Of a stretch of DNA of 40,139 nucleotides, positions 31,172 through 38,691 are shown in pieces. Position 1 is the stretch's first letter. Each line of letters starts with the position of its first letter. Source of the DNA: JAKQHY01 sp034429475 (GTDB lineage: Bacteria > Chloroflexota > Anaerolineae > B4-G1 > SLSP01); NCBI GenBank assembly GCA_034429475.1, contig DAOUGD010000302.1, positions 1-40,139 on the forward strand, read 5' to 3'. The notes below the pieces were generated by a model. It saw only the letters and a program-made list of their open reading frames with translations, ran no database searches and was not told the DNA's origin. Position numbers and translations under genes: made by a program.

Positions 31172-31627
31172 CTATGCCCCACCATCCACTGCGTCAGGCG
31201 TGCTCCACTCGCTCAGTTCGCGCACCATGTTCTCCGCGTACTCGCGCCAGTAGGGATGCTCGCCCACTTCCAGGTAGGCGTTGAATTCAGCGATGGCGCG
31301 GTCATATTCGCGCAGTTGCTGGTAGGCGATGCCCCGGTTGAAAATCGCTTCGTTCAAGGCGGGGTTCAGCGTGAGGGCGATGGTCAAATCCTGGATGGCC
31401 CGGCGCGGATGATCCAACTCGCGCCAGTAGAGAATACCCCGATCCAGAAAGGCTTGCGCAAACTTGGGATCGTGGGCGATGGCGCGCGTGAAGTCGTCAA
31501 TGGCTTGCTCATACTCTTCCCGCATCGCATAGGCGTTGCCAAAATAGCGATGCATGACACCGGTGAAGTAATACCCCCGCGCCAGCCATACTTGTAACAG
31601 GTGATTGCATTTTTGATAGAGCGTCAT
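31172..31627 (-). CDS. Tetratricopeptide repeat protein
   Basis: A 151-residue protein with about three TPR units: YFGNAYAMREEYEQAIDDFT, RAIAHDPKFAQAFLDRGILY, and NEAIFNRGIAYQQLREYDRA followed by IAEFNAYLEVGEHP. The ATG at 31627 overlaps the glycosyltransferase stop as ATGA, which fixes the start; the frame is open upstream but that part lies inside the glycosyltransferase. TPRs scaffold protein contacts. Its place just before the nSTAND-WD40 gene makes it a candidate adaptor of that protein. Confidence 0.8.
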   Translation of the reverse strand: MTLYQKCNHLLQVWLARGYYFTGVMHRYFGNAYAMREEYEQAIDDFTRAIAHDPKFAQAFLDRGILYWRELDHPRRAIQDLTIALTLNPALNEAIFNRGIAYQQLREYDRAIAEFNAYLEVGEHPYWREYAENMVRELSEWSTPDAVDGGA

Positions 31628-32727
31628 TGTAACATGTTTCGATACACCTGGACGGTTTCCAGTGCGATCTGACGCTGAGTGAAATGCGCCAGCACCCGCT
31701 CCCGACCCCGCGCGCCCCATTCGGCCCGCAGGGCGGCGTCGTGGAGCAGCCGGCGCAGGAGGTCACGCAGCGCGTCGGCGTCGCCTTCGGGGAAGGTCAG
31801 CCCGCCGTCGCCAATCACGTAGGGGATTTCGCCGCTGTGCGCGCCCACCACCACCGCGCCGCACGCCATCGCCTCGACCAGCGTCCGCCCGAATTGCTCC
31901 ATCCAGTTAGGCCGCGTGCGCGAGGGCAGCACGACGATGTCGCTTTGCTGGTAGAAGGCGGGCATTTCCGTGGAGGGAAGCCAGGGGCGGAAGGCGATGC
32001 GGTCAGTCAAATGATGGCTCTCCGCCAATGCTCGCAGCGCATCCTCCTCCGGCCCGCTGCCGACGAGCGTGGCGCGCCAGTTCCCATCCAACCCGACCAG
32101 CGCCGCCAGCAGCACGTCCACCCCTTTTTCCGGCACCAGCCGCCCCGCATAGCCGATGTGAACGGGAGCCGCCGGACGCGGCGTCTCCGGCGGAGCAAAC
32201 AGCTCTGGGGCCACGCCAAATTGCGGGATGACGGCCAGCGGGCCGGTGTAGCCCTTGTCGCGCCAGACCTGCGCCGCCGTCTGGCTGCCTGTCAGCGCGT
32301 AGTCGGCGTAGCGTAAGTTGTAGCGTTCCATCCAGGAGAAGGGCGGAGGGTAGCGCCGCTGCAAGTTTTGCCAGGAGAACCACAGGCTTTTGGCGCCCGC
32401 GCGCCGCGCCAGCCGGTGCGCGTGATACGTCGCCAGGTTGTATGGCTCTTCGTCAATGTGGACGATGTCCGGCTTGACGGCGTGGAGTAGTCGCCCGAAC
32501 GTGGGGTAGAAGTGCAGGTGAAACTGCCCGTTGAACGCCAACGGCAGCACTTCCAGGCGATAGCCGTGTGTGTGGACGCGCTCCAGGCGCGTCGTCCCGC
32601 GTTCATCCCGCCACGAATCCGGCACGGCGACCGTCAGTTCCATCTCCGGCGCCGCCAGCGCCATCTCCTCCAACTTGCGCTGATAAATCCCCACAATACA
32701 GGCTTTTGAGAGCATCAAAACCCGCAC
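31624..32727 (-). CDS. Glycosyltransferase family 4 (GT-B) protein
   Basis: A 367-residue GT-B enzyme. The N-terminal acceptor domain starts VLMLSKACIVGIYQRKLEE. The C-terminal nucleotide-sugar domain has HIGYAGRLVPEKGVDVLLAA near residues 191-210, then EQFGRTLVEAMACGAVVVG near 287-305, which is the E-x7-E motif of GT4 enzymes. Sugar donor and acceptor cannot be inferred. The start is GTG at 32727 with GGGGG five bases upstream. It overlaps the TPR gene by 4 bases. It may decorate a surface polymer or the secreted VCBS proteins encoded downstream; the latter is speculation from position. Confidence 0.85.
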   Translation of the reverse strand: MRVLMLSKACIVGIYQRKLEEMALAAPEMELTVAVPDSWRDERGTTRLERVHTHGYRLEVLPLAFNGQFHLHFYPTFGRLLHAVKPDIVHIDEEPYNLATYHAHRLARRAGAKSLWFSWQNLQRRYPPPFSWMERYNLRYADYALTGSQTAAQVWRDKGYTGPLAVIPQFGVAPELFAPPETPRPAAPVHIGYAGRLVPEKGVDVLLAALVGLDGNWRATLVGSGPEEDALRALAESHHLTDRIAFRPWLPSTEMPAFYQQSDIVVLPSRTRPNWMEQFGRTLVEAMACGAVVVGAHSGEIPYVIGDGGLTFPEGDADALRDLLRRLLHDAALRAEWGARGRERVLAHFTQRQIALETVQVYRNMLQ

Positions 32728-32866
32728 AGTACCCCCAGCGAGTGACGAATTACGAATTAGGAGTTAGGAGTTAGGAGTGATGAATCGGCGAATGAAATAG
32801 CACTCAGCACTCAGTCCTCAGTCCTCAGCACTCACAACTACTTTGAGTATACCCCAAAACCCATCG
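32728..32866. repeat. Repetitive intergenic stretch before the trpS promoter
   Basis: Drifting tandem words: GAATTAGGAGTTAGGAGTTA, then CACTCAGCACTCAGTCCTCA followed by GTCCTCAGCACTCA. The stretch separates the divergent glycosyltransferase and trpS units. No gene seen. Confidence 0.65.
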
Positions 32867-32867
32867 T

Positions 32868-32895
32868 TTGACATTTTTTCTGTCCGTGTTATAAC
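32868..32895 (+). promoter_or_regulatory. Sigma-70-like promoter for the T-box/trpS unit
   Basis: TTGACA at 32868-32873 and TATAAC at 32890-32895 are separated by 16 bases. The T-box leader begins about ten bases downstream. Confidence 0.8.
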
Positions 32896-33124
32896 TAAAA
32901 GCGTAAAGGCTGTGATCCGGAAAAGTAGACCTCAAAGCGAGGCTCCAGCGAGTCGGAGAAGGGTGTGAATCCGACGCCAGCGCAGGGGTTGAATGGGCCG
33001 GGAAGCCGCCCGCCGAAGCGAACCCAGGTTCGTGTGTAGTCCGGGACGGAGACGCCACCGTTATCAGGGCGTAGGACATCCCCACCAGGGCGTGTCTGAA
33101 ACGAGTGAGGCTGGCTTTACTTGC

Positions 33125-33152
33125 AAAACGCGCTATCATCGGCGCGTTTTTT
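33125..33152 (+). terminator. Additional terminator-like hairpin inside the T-box leader
   Basis: AAACGCGC and GCGCGTTT pair perfectly around an 8-base loop and are followed by a run of T. It lies between stem I and the T-box antiterminator, where stem III normally sits. Confidence 0.6.
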
Positions 33153-33196
33153 GATCGAAGTAAGGCCACCTAAATAGGGTGGTACCACGGGCAAAT

Positions 33197-33238
33197 CGCG
33201 CGCTCGTCCCTAACCAGGGATGGGCGCGTTTGTGTTTT
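33197..33238 (+). terminator. T-box regulated terminator
   Basis: CGCGCGCTCGTCCCT pairs with AGGGATGGGCGCG, followed by TTTGTGTTTT. It is mutually exclusive with the T-box antiterminator. Confidence 0.85.
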
Positions 33239-33343
33239 AAAGAAATCGGAAACGAGAAATGGGAAATGAGAAATGCGGGATAAAGTTTAGTGCCGACCCA
33301 TTACTCATTACTCATTACTCATTATTGCTTTATGGAGGATGAC

Positions 33344-34405
33344 ATGGCTACAAAAAAGCGCATTTTAACCGGAGATCGCCCCACCGGGAAACTGCACCTG
33401 GGGCATTACGTCGGCAGTATGAAAAATCGGGTGGCTTTGCAGGATACCTATGAATGTTTTTTCATCATTGCCGACCTGCACACATTGACCACGCGCCCGG
33501 AGAAAGTCTACGTGCAAGAACTGGCTCAGAACGTCTACGACGTGGTGCTGGATTACCTGGCCGTCGGGATTGACCCGGAGCGCAGCACGATTTTCCTGCA
33601 ATCCGCGCTGCCGGAGACGTTTGAGCTGAACCTGCTGTTCGAGATGCTGGTCACACTGCCGCGCCTGTCGCGCCTGCCGAGCATCAAGGACATGGCGCGG
33701 GCGGCGGATATGGACGACGAGACGGTCCCGTTCGGCCTGATCGGGTATCCCGTGCTTCAGGCGGCGGACATTCTGCTGCCGCGCGCGCACCTGGTGCCGG
33801 TGGGCAAGGACAACGAGGCGCACGTCGAAATCACCCGCGAGATCGCCCGCCGCTTCAACCGCATCTACGAAGCCGAGGTGTTCCCCATTCCCGACGTGCT
33901 GGTCGGCGACGTGCCCTCGCTCATCGGCACGGACGGGCAGGCGAAGATGAGCAAGTCCCTGGGAAACGCGATTATGCTGTCGGACGATGCGAAGACGGTG
34001 GAGGAGAAGGTGCGCACGATGTACACCGATCCCAACCGCATCCGCGCCGACATTCCGGGGCGCGTGGAGGGCAACCCGGTGTTCATCTACCACGACGCCT
34101 TCAACCCGGACGTGGCCGAGGTCAACGACCTGAAGGAGCGGTATCTCGTGGGCAAAGTGGGCGATGTGGAGGTCAAGCGGAAGCTGGCGCGGGCGATCAA
34201 CGCCTTCCTCGATCCCATCCGCGAGCGGCGCGCCCACTACGAGTCGCAGCCGGGGTTGGTGGAAGAAGTCATCGTCGAAGGCACGCGCCGGATGCAGGCG
34301 GTGGCCCGCGAGACGCTGGCGCTGGCCTACGACGCGATGGGCCTGCCCGGTCCGCGCCTGCGCCGTTCTCTGGTCGACGGGACGCCGTTCCGGCTGCTGG
34401 CGTAG
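33344..34405 (+). CDS. trpS: Tryptophan-tRNA ligase TrpS
   Basis: A 353-residue class I synthetase that charges tRNA-Trp. The HIGH motif is LHLGHYVG near residues 17-24 and the KMSKS motif is AKMSKSLGNAI near 203-213. The binding loop GLIGYPVLQAADIL near 130-143 is also typical. The ATG at 33344 has GGAGG at 33334, so the 18 extra upstream codons, which lie in repetitive DNA, are rejected. It is controlled by the Trp T-box and promoter upstream. Downstream of it is a repeat-rich gap, then the ATPase gene and trpB2 in the same direction. Confidence 0.96.
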   Translation: MATKKRILTGDRPTGKLHLGHYVGSMKNRVALQDTYECFFIIADLHTLTTRPEKVYVQELAQNVYDVVLDYLAVGIDPERSTIFLQSALPETFELNLLFEMLVTLPRLSRLPSIKDMARAADMDDETVPFGLIGYPVLQAADILLPRAHLVPVGKDNEAHVEITREIARRFNRIYEAEVFPIPDVLVGDVPSLIGTDGQAKMSKSLGNAIMLSDDAKTVEEKVRTMYTDPNRIRADIPGRVEGNPVFIYHDAFNPDVAEVNDLKERYLVGKVGDVEVKRKLARAINAFLDPIRERRAHYESQPGLVEEVIVEGTRRMQAVARETLALAYDAMGLPGPRLRRSLVDGTPFRLLA

Positions 34406-34409
34406 TGAA

Positions 34410-34490
34410 ATTTCACGCAAAGGCGCAAAGGCGTAAGGGATTTTAGGTCAGAGAAGTTTTCCGTTAAATCCGTTGAATCCGTTGAGAAAG
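34410..34490. repeat. Repeat words ACGCAAAGGCGCAAAGGCG and AAATCCGTTGAATCCGTTG
   Basis: Same two word families as at 6032-6094 and in the same order, but here without a mirrored arm. Confidence 0.65.
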
Positions 34491-34501
34491 GCTGGTGCAA
34501 G

Positions 34502-35206
34502 ATGTACGTAACCCAGGTGACATTGCATAACGACCATTACCCGACCGACCGGTACTATCCGTTCAACATCCCGGCTTTGCGCGCCACGTCGGCGCTGACG
34601 CTGCGGAAACCGGTGGTCTTTTTTGTCGGGGAAAACGGCTCAGGGAAGTCCACGCTGCTGGAAGCCATCACGCGCAAGTGCGGCGTGCAAGCGTGGGATC
34701 GACCCCGGCGGCACGTCGCGCACGCTAACCCGTATGAGACCCGGCTGGCGGATTTTATCGAAGTGACGTGGAATGGGAGCCGCGTACCCGGCTCACTGTT
34801 CCGCGCCGAGACGTTCAACGATCTGACCGATTTCTTGGACGACGTGGCGCTGTGCGATCCGGGACGGTTGGCGTATCACGGCGGGCGGATTCTCAACACG
34901 CTTTCGCACGGCGAAGGGATGCTGTCGTACTTCCAGGGGCGCTATTCCCGTGAAGGATTGTACTTTTTGGACGAGCCGGAGGCCGCTTTGTCTCCCATGA
35001 GCCAGATCAAACTCCTGGCGTTGTTGGAGCAATTGGTGGCGGGTGAACAAGTCCAATTCATCATTGCGACCCATTCGCCGCTGTTGTTGGCCTTCCCTGG
35101 CGCGCAGATTTTTAACTTCGACGGCGCGCGCATTGCGGAAGTGGCATACGAGGATACGTTACATTATCAGGTATATCGCCAATTCTTTGCCGACCGTAGG
35201 GTGTGA
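34502..35206 (+). CDS. AAA family ATPase (ABC-type fold)
   Basis: A 234-residue ATPase with Walker A VGENGSGKSTLLEAI near residues 42-56, a signature-like LSHGEGMLSYF near 134-144, Walker B GLYFLDEPEAALS near 151-163, and a switch His in IIATHSPLLL near 185. This is the common small predicted-ATPase family with an SMC/RecF-like head; its target is not known. The ribosome site before the ATG is weak. It lies between trpS and trpB2 without an evident link to tryptophan. Confidence 0.8.
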   Translation: MYVTQVTLHNDHYPTDRYYPFNIPALRATSALTLRKPVVFFVGENGSGKSTLLEAITRKCGVQAWDRPRRHVAHANPYETRLADFIEVTWNGSRVPGSLFRAETFNDLTDFLDDVALCDPGRLAYHGGRILNTLSHGEGMLSYFQGRYSREGLYFLDEPEAALSPMSQIKLLALLEQLVAGEQVQFIIATHSPLLLAFPGAQIFNFDGARIAEVAYEDTLHYQVYRQFFADRRV

Positions 35207-35210
35207 CGAG

Positions 35211-35299
35211 CCTCAGTAGAGCAAAAATTGGGTTCGTAGTAACCGCTTTAGCGGTCTCTGGGACGGCTGAAGCCGTTACTACCAGCCTGAATTTTCATC
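35211..35299. repeat. MITE-like palindromic element, copy 2
   Basis: Shares GTAGTAACCGCTTTAGCGGT and GGCTGAAGCCGTTACTAC with copy 1 at 21206, and begins GAGCCTCAGTAGAGCAAAAA. The inner dyad is well kept, the outer right arm less so. A short tract of GACTTxGGA words follows at 35301-35330. Confidence 0.75.
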
Positions 35300-35412
35300 A
35301 CTTTAGACTTTGGACTTGAGACTTCGGACTATTTTTTAGAAGGTTGTAGCGTTGCGAGGGGCAACGCGCCAGTATTGTAAGACATATTTCATTCAATTGA
35401 GGAGGAGTAAAG

Positions 35413-36780
35413 ATGGGGCAGTATAAGTATTTCCTGGATGAAAAGGACATGCCGCAGCATTGGTACAATATCCTGGCGGATATGCAGACGCCGCCGCCCT
35501 ATTATCGCCACCCGGCGACGCTGGAATTGATGCAGGACCCGCCGATGCCGCCGCCCGTGTTCCCGATGGGACTGATTCAGCAGGAATTTAGCAAGGAACG
35601 CTTTATCGAGATTCCCGATCAGGTGCAGGACATCCTCCGGTTGTGGCGACCCTCGCCGCTGATCCGCGCCCGCCGTTGGGAGAAAGCCCTCGATACGCCG
35701 GCAAAGATTTACTACAAGTGGGAGGGCGTCAGCCCGGTGGGCAGCCACAAGGCCAATACGGCGATAGCGCAGTGCTATTACGCCAAGCAGGAAGGGTTAG
35801 AAGGGCTGGCAACCGAGACCGGCGCGGGGCAATGGGGCTGCGCCTTGAGCTTCGCCGCCAATTTGTTCGGCCTGAAGTGCAAAGTCTTTATGGTCGCCAT
35901 CAGTTTCCAGCAGAAACCCTACCGGCGTATTGCGATGGAGACGTGGGGCGGGGAAGTCGTCGCCAGTCCTAGCACGGAGACCCACGCCGGGCGCGCGCTC
36001 TTGGAAAAAGACCCAGATTCGCCGGGCAGCCTGGGCATGGCGATCAGCGAGGCCCTGGAATACGCGATGACGCATCCCGGCTACAAATACTCGCTGGGTA
36101 GCGTGGTCAACTTCGTGCTGCTGCACCAGACGGTGATCGGCCTGGAAGCGCTCAAGCAGATGGAGATGGCCGGGGATTATCCCGACGTCGTCATCGGGTG
36201 CGCGGGCGGCGGCAGCAACGCGGCGGGATTGATTTTCCCCTTCATGCGGGACAAATTAACCGGCGCGAAGCCCGACCTGCGCGCGCTCTTCGTCGAATCC
36301 ACTGCCTGCCCCAGCATGACGCGCGGCAAGTACGCCTACGACTGGGGCGACACGGCCAAGACCGGCCCGGTGGCGAAGATGCACACCGTGGGGCACGCCT
36401 TCATGCCGGCGCCGGTTCACGCCGGCGGCCTGCGCTATCACGGTATGGCGCCGATTATCTGCTCGCTGCTCGATCAGAACTACGCCGAGGCGCGCGCCTA
36501 TCATCAAAATGCGGTGCTGTCGGTCGCGCAGGACTTCGCGCGGGCGGAGGGCTTCATTGTGGCGCCAGAAACCGCGCACGCCGTCCGCGCCGCCTACGAT
36601 GAGGCGCTGGCCTGCAAGGAAAGTGGGGAAGCGAAGGTGATTTTGTTCAACGCCAGCGGTCACGGCCACTTCGATCTGGGGGCCTACGATGCGTATCACC
36701 GCCAGCAGTTAGCGGATTACGAACTGGAAGAGGCGAAGCTCCAGGCGGCAATGGCGGAACTGCCGCAGATTGTGGAATAA
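35413..36780 (+). CDS. trpB: Tryptophan synthase beta subunit, TrpB2 type
   Basis: A 455-residue PLP enzyme. The N-terminal extension (FLDEKDMPQHWYNILADMQT) and length mark the TrpB2 class, not the TrpB1 that partners TrpA. The PLP lysine lies in VGSHKANTAIA near residue 113, the phosphate loop is GCAGGGSNAAG near 258-268, and TGAGQWG is near 135-141. TrpB2 uses indole and serine to make tryptophan, commonly without a tight TrpA partner. GGAGGAG lies shortly before the ATG. No other trp genes are in the window, so it may salvage indole. Upstream is a small hairpin (GCGTTGC...GCAACGC at 35348) of unclear use. Confidence 0.93.
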   Translation: MGQYKYFLDEKDMPQHWYNILADMQTPPPYYRHPATLELMQDPPMPPPVFPMGLIQQEFSKERFIEIPDQVQDILRLWRPSPLIRARRWEKALDTPAKIYYKWEGVSPVGSHKANTAIAQCYYAKQEGLEGLATETGAGQWGCALSFAANLFGLKCKVFMVAISFQQKPYRRIAMETWGGEVVASPSTETHAGRALLEKDPDSPGSLGMAISEALEYAMTHPGYKYSLGSVVNFVLLHQTVIGLEALKQMEMAGDYPDVVIGCAGGGSNAAGLIFPFMRDKLTGAKPDLRALFVESTACPSMTRGKYAYDWGDTAKTGPVAKMHTVGHAFMPAPVHAGGLRYHGMAPIICSLLDQNYAEARAYHQNAVLSVAQDFARAEGFIVAPETAHAVRAAYDEALACKESGEAKVILFNASGHGHFDLGAYDAYHRQQLADYELEEAKLQAAMAELPQIVE

Positions 36781-36793
36781 GTAAGACCTGTTA

Positions 36794-36847
36794 TAAAACG
36801 TAAAACGTGAAACGTAAAGCCATTACGTTTCACGTTTTACGTTTTAC
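36794..36847. repeat. Palindrome of AAAACGT units between convergent genes
   Basis: AAAACGTAAAACGTGAAACG faces CGTTTCACGTTTTACGTTTT. It lies between the converging trpB2 and prfA genes and could terminate both transcripts. Confidence 0.88.
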
Positions 36848-36857
36848 GGCTTGGGGA

Positions 36858-37940
36858 TCAGGCCAACGATTCCAGCCGGCGCGTCTGCTCGTCCATCGTC
36901 AGCGCCTCGATGAAATCGTCAAGATTGCCTTCCATCACGCCGGGCAAGTTGTATGAGTTCATCCCAATGCGATGGTCGGTGACGCGGCTCTGGGGGAAGT
37001 TGTACGTGCGGATTTTCTCGCTGCGCTCGCCGGTCCCTACCTGAGAGCGCCGCGCCTGGTCAATTTCGTCATTCTGTTTCTCCTGCTCCATCTCGTACAG
37101 CCGCGCGCGCAGGACCGACATCGCGCTGAGTTTGTTCTGCGACAGCGACCGTTCGTTCTCGCACGTCACGACCAGGCCGCTGGGCTTGTGAATGATGCGC
37201 ACCGCCGTTTCGTTCTTCTGCATGTGCTGCCCGCCGGGGCCGGAGGAGCAGTACGAGCTGATGTCAAGGTCCTTGGGATCGATCTTGACCTCCACTTCGT
37301 CCACTTCCGGCAGCACAGCGACGGTGACGGTAGAGGTGTGGATGCGTCCGCTGGACTCGGTGACGGGCACGCGCTGGACGCGATGGACGCCGCTTTCGTA
37401 CTTCAGCCGAGAGTAGGCGCCACGCCCTTTGATGGTGAAGACGACCTCTTTGAAGCCGCCGATGCCGGAACGGTTCTCGCTGACCATCTCGGTTTTCCAA
37501 CCGCCCTGGCGCTCGGCGTAGCGGGTGTACAGGCGGAACAGTTCCGCCGCGAACAGCCCGGCTTCGTCGCCGCCGGCCCCCGCGCGGATTTCCACGATGA
37601 CGTTCTTCTCGTCGCGCGGGTCCTTGGGGACGAGCAGCCGGCGCAGTTCCTCTTCGAGCGGCCCCAGTTGCGCTTCGAGCTGCGTCACTTCTTCTTCGGC
37701 CATTTCGCGCAGCTCTTCATCTTCGTCGGCGCACATCTCGCGGGCGGCGGTCAGGTCGTTGCGCATCTTCTGATAACGACGATAGCTCGCAACCTTTTCC
37801 TCCAACTCGGCGCGTTCTTTGGCGTACTCGGTGATTTTCTCGTAATCCTGCGCAGCGCCCGGATCGGCCATCAAGCGATTCAATTCCTCGAAACGCCTGT
37901 CCCAGGCCTCCAAACGTTGTAGCATTTGTTGGATTTCCAT
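36858..37940 (-). CDS. prfA: Peptide chain release factor 1
   Basis: A 360-residue class I release factor. The stop-codon reading motif PVT lies in RVQRVPVTESSGRIHTS near residues 190-206, which identifies RF1. The catalytic GGQ lies in SSGPGGQHMQKNETAVRI near 238-255. The N-terminal half is the usual coiled-coil domain. Sequence after GGQ (HMQKNETAV) differs from the common HVNTTDSAV but keeps the catalytic tripeptide. GGGGG precedes the ATG at a long distance. It lies downstream of the tRNA pair, separated by a terminator. Confidence 0.96.
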   Translation of the reverse strand: MEIQQMLQRLEAWDRRFEELNRLMADPGAAQDYEKITEYAKERAELEEKVASYRRYQKMRNDLTAAREMCADEDEELREMAEEEVTQLEAQLGPLEEELRRLLVPKDPRDEKNVIVEIRAGAGGDEAGLFAAELFRLYTRYAERQGGWKTEMVSENRSGIGGFKEVVFTIKGRGAYSRLKYESGVHRVQRVPVTESSGRIHTSTVTVAVLPEVDEVEVKIDPKDLDISSYCSSGPGGQHMQKNETAVRIIHKPSGLVVTCENERSLSQNKLSAMSVLRARLYEMEQEKQNDEIDQARRSQVGTGERSEKIRTYNFPQSRVTDHRIGMNSYNLPGVMEGNLDDFIEALTMDEQTRRLESLA

Positions 37941-37961
37941 ACACTTATTTCCCCCATGAAG

Positions 37962-37990
37962 AAACGGCCTGCACCATGCGAGGCCGTTTT
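37962..37990 (-). terminator. Terminator after the tRNA pair
   Basis: AAACGGCCT-CGCATGGTGC-AGGCCGTTT on the minus strand is followed by CTTC. It lies 8 bases past the tRNA CCA end and 22 bases before the prfA start. Confidence 0.75.
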
Positions 37991-37997
37991 AGAATAA

Positions 37998-38305
37998 TGG
38001 TGGGCCTATCAGGGGTCGAACCTGAAACCTACCGGTTATGCTTCCCCCTACGACTTTCGTCGCCCCTTTCGGGTTTGTGGGCTGGACTATCCCTTCGCCC
38101 CGTAGGGCGCCTGCCGTCTAGTCTCTACACCTTCCCTCACGGGCTTGGCTCGGGATTACCATCCTTTGGCAAGGGTCAGGCTTCCCCGAATTTGGCAGGT
38201 TTCACCTGAGAATTTCTTCCCAGGCAGCCCTTTCAGAAAACCATATCTTTTGAATTTAGATTCTCTGTGTTAAGCCGGCTGCTCTAACCTTTGAGCTATA
38301 GGCCC
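37998..38305 (-). tRNA. tRNA with anticodon CAU (probably Ile2), split by a group I intron
   Basis: The 5' exon is 38305-38273 (33 nt) and the 3' exon 38040-37998 (43 nt), giving a 76-nt tRNA. The acceptor GGGCCTA pairs with TAGGCCC, the D arm is GCTC...GAGC, the anticodon stem GCCGG/CCGGT closes loop CTCATAA, and the T arm TCAGG/CCTGA closes TTCGACC. CCA is encoded. The CAU anticodon could serve Met or lysidine-modified Ile2. The GGGCCTA acceptor and the known Azoarcus example favour Ile2, but this is not certain. The intron lies between U33 and C34. Confidence 0.9.
38041..38272 (-). ncRNA. Self-splicing group I intron (IC3-like) in tRNA(CAU)
   Basis: The 232-nt insert has the group I core: CCAAATTCGGGGAAGCCT (P3-P4-J region), GAAGGTGTAGAGACTAGACG GC (P7 5' strand and P3 3' strand) and GGGATAGTCCAG (P7 3' strand). 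It ends in the obligatory G at 38041. Exon bases CGGCT before the 5' site can pair with GGCTG in the intron, giving the U-G pair required at the cleavage site. The core words are nearly those of the Azoarcus tRNA-Ile intron. No homing endonuclease ORF is present. Confidence 0.93.
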
Positions 38306-38318
38306 ATAAAAAACAAAG

Positions 38319-38389
38319 AGCGGGCGACGGGGATCGAACCCGTATCATTGGCTTGGAAGGCCAAGGCTTTACCGTTAAGCCACACCCGC
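38319..38389 (-). tRNA. tRNA-Gly(UCC)
   Basis: The acceptor GCGGGTG pairs with CGCCCGC, the anticodon loop CTTCCAA gives UCC, and the T loop is TTCGATC. The discriminator is T and CCA is not encoded. Thirteen bases separate it from the CAU tRNA downstream, so the two are co-transcribed. Confidence 0.95.
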
Positions 38390-38400
38390 ATCTGCCCAGC

Positions 38401-38428
38401 ATTATACCATAACGCGGCGCACTCGCAA
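38401..38428 (-). promoter_or_regulatory. Promoter of the tRNA pair
   Basis: On the minus strand TTGCGA and TATAAT are separated by 16 bases; the -10 box ends 12 bases before tRNA-Gly. Confidence 0.75.
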
Positions 38429-38437
38429 GAGCATAGT

Positions 38438-38467
38438 CCGTATTCCGTAGGGCGTCAACGGAATACG
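38438..38467. repeat. Small palindrome CGTATTCCGT / ACGGAATACG
   Basis: The arms pair around TAGGGCGTCA. The word family is that of 3066-3126. The hairpin separates the small membrane protein from the tRNA promoter. Confidence 0.7.
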
Positions 38468-38474
38468 AAATACG

Positions 38475-38675
38475 TTACAATCCCGGCGTCGGGGTAACGG
38501 TGGGCAGGATGCCCAGGTTTTGCAGGACATAGCCCGTCAACCCGCAAACTACACTGAATATCTGGCATAGGACGCACAGCAACACCAGAATCAGCAACGG
38601 TTGAACCTTTTCCCACCTGCGCCGGGCGCGACGAGCAGCCGCGCGGCGGTCCAAAAATGCCAACAGGTCTAGCAT
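38475..38675 (-). CDS. Small membrane protein, 66 residues, unknown function
   Basis: The chain starts MLDLLAFLDRRAAARRARRR, strongly basic, followed by one hydrophobic helix (LLILVLLCVLCQIFSVVCGL, about residues 28-47) and a short Pro/Thr tail (PTVTPTPGL). GGAGGAG lies shortly before the ATG at 38675, so the gene is probably real. It lies between purH and the tRNA pair in the same direction. I do not recognise a family. Confidence 0.6.
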   Translation of the reverse strand: MLDLLAFLDRRAAARRARRRWEKVQPLLILVLLCVLCQIFSVVCGLTGYVLQNLGILPTVTPTPGL

Positions 38676-38691
38676 TGTGCTCCTCCAATTC

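Larger units (their letters stand above)
32905..33238 (+). promoter_or_regulatory. T-box riboswitch (tryptophan), trpS leader
   Basis: The antiterminator carries the T-box AGGGTGGTACCACGG (33176-33190). Stem I has AGTA (32924-32927) on its 5' side, and a distal hairpin GTCGGA...TCCGAC lies at about 32952-32975. Pairing CCGG (5') with CCGG and CCTC with GGGG leaves GAATGGG opposite the AGTA bulge, which puts TGG at 32994-32996 in the specifier position. TGG is the Trp codon, matching the downstream gene. Uncharged tRNA-Trp should bind and favour read-through. The specifier pairing is my hand fold. Confidence 0.88.

Noticed and set aside
32825..33169. Minus-strand ORF of 114 residues
   Set aside because: It is the reverse strand of the T-box leader and promoter.
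37976..38209. Plus-strand ORF GLSGVEPETYRLCF
   Set aside because: Antisense of the CAU tRNA and its intron, not a homing endonuclease.
38291..38497. Plus-strand ORF RATGIEPVSLAWKAKALPLS
   Set aside because: This is the antisense of tRNA-Gly, a well-known false gene.
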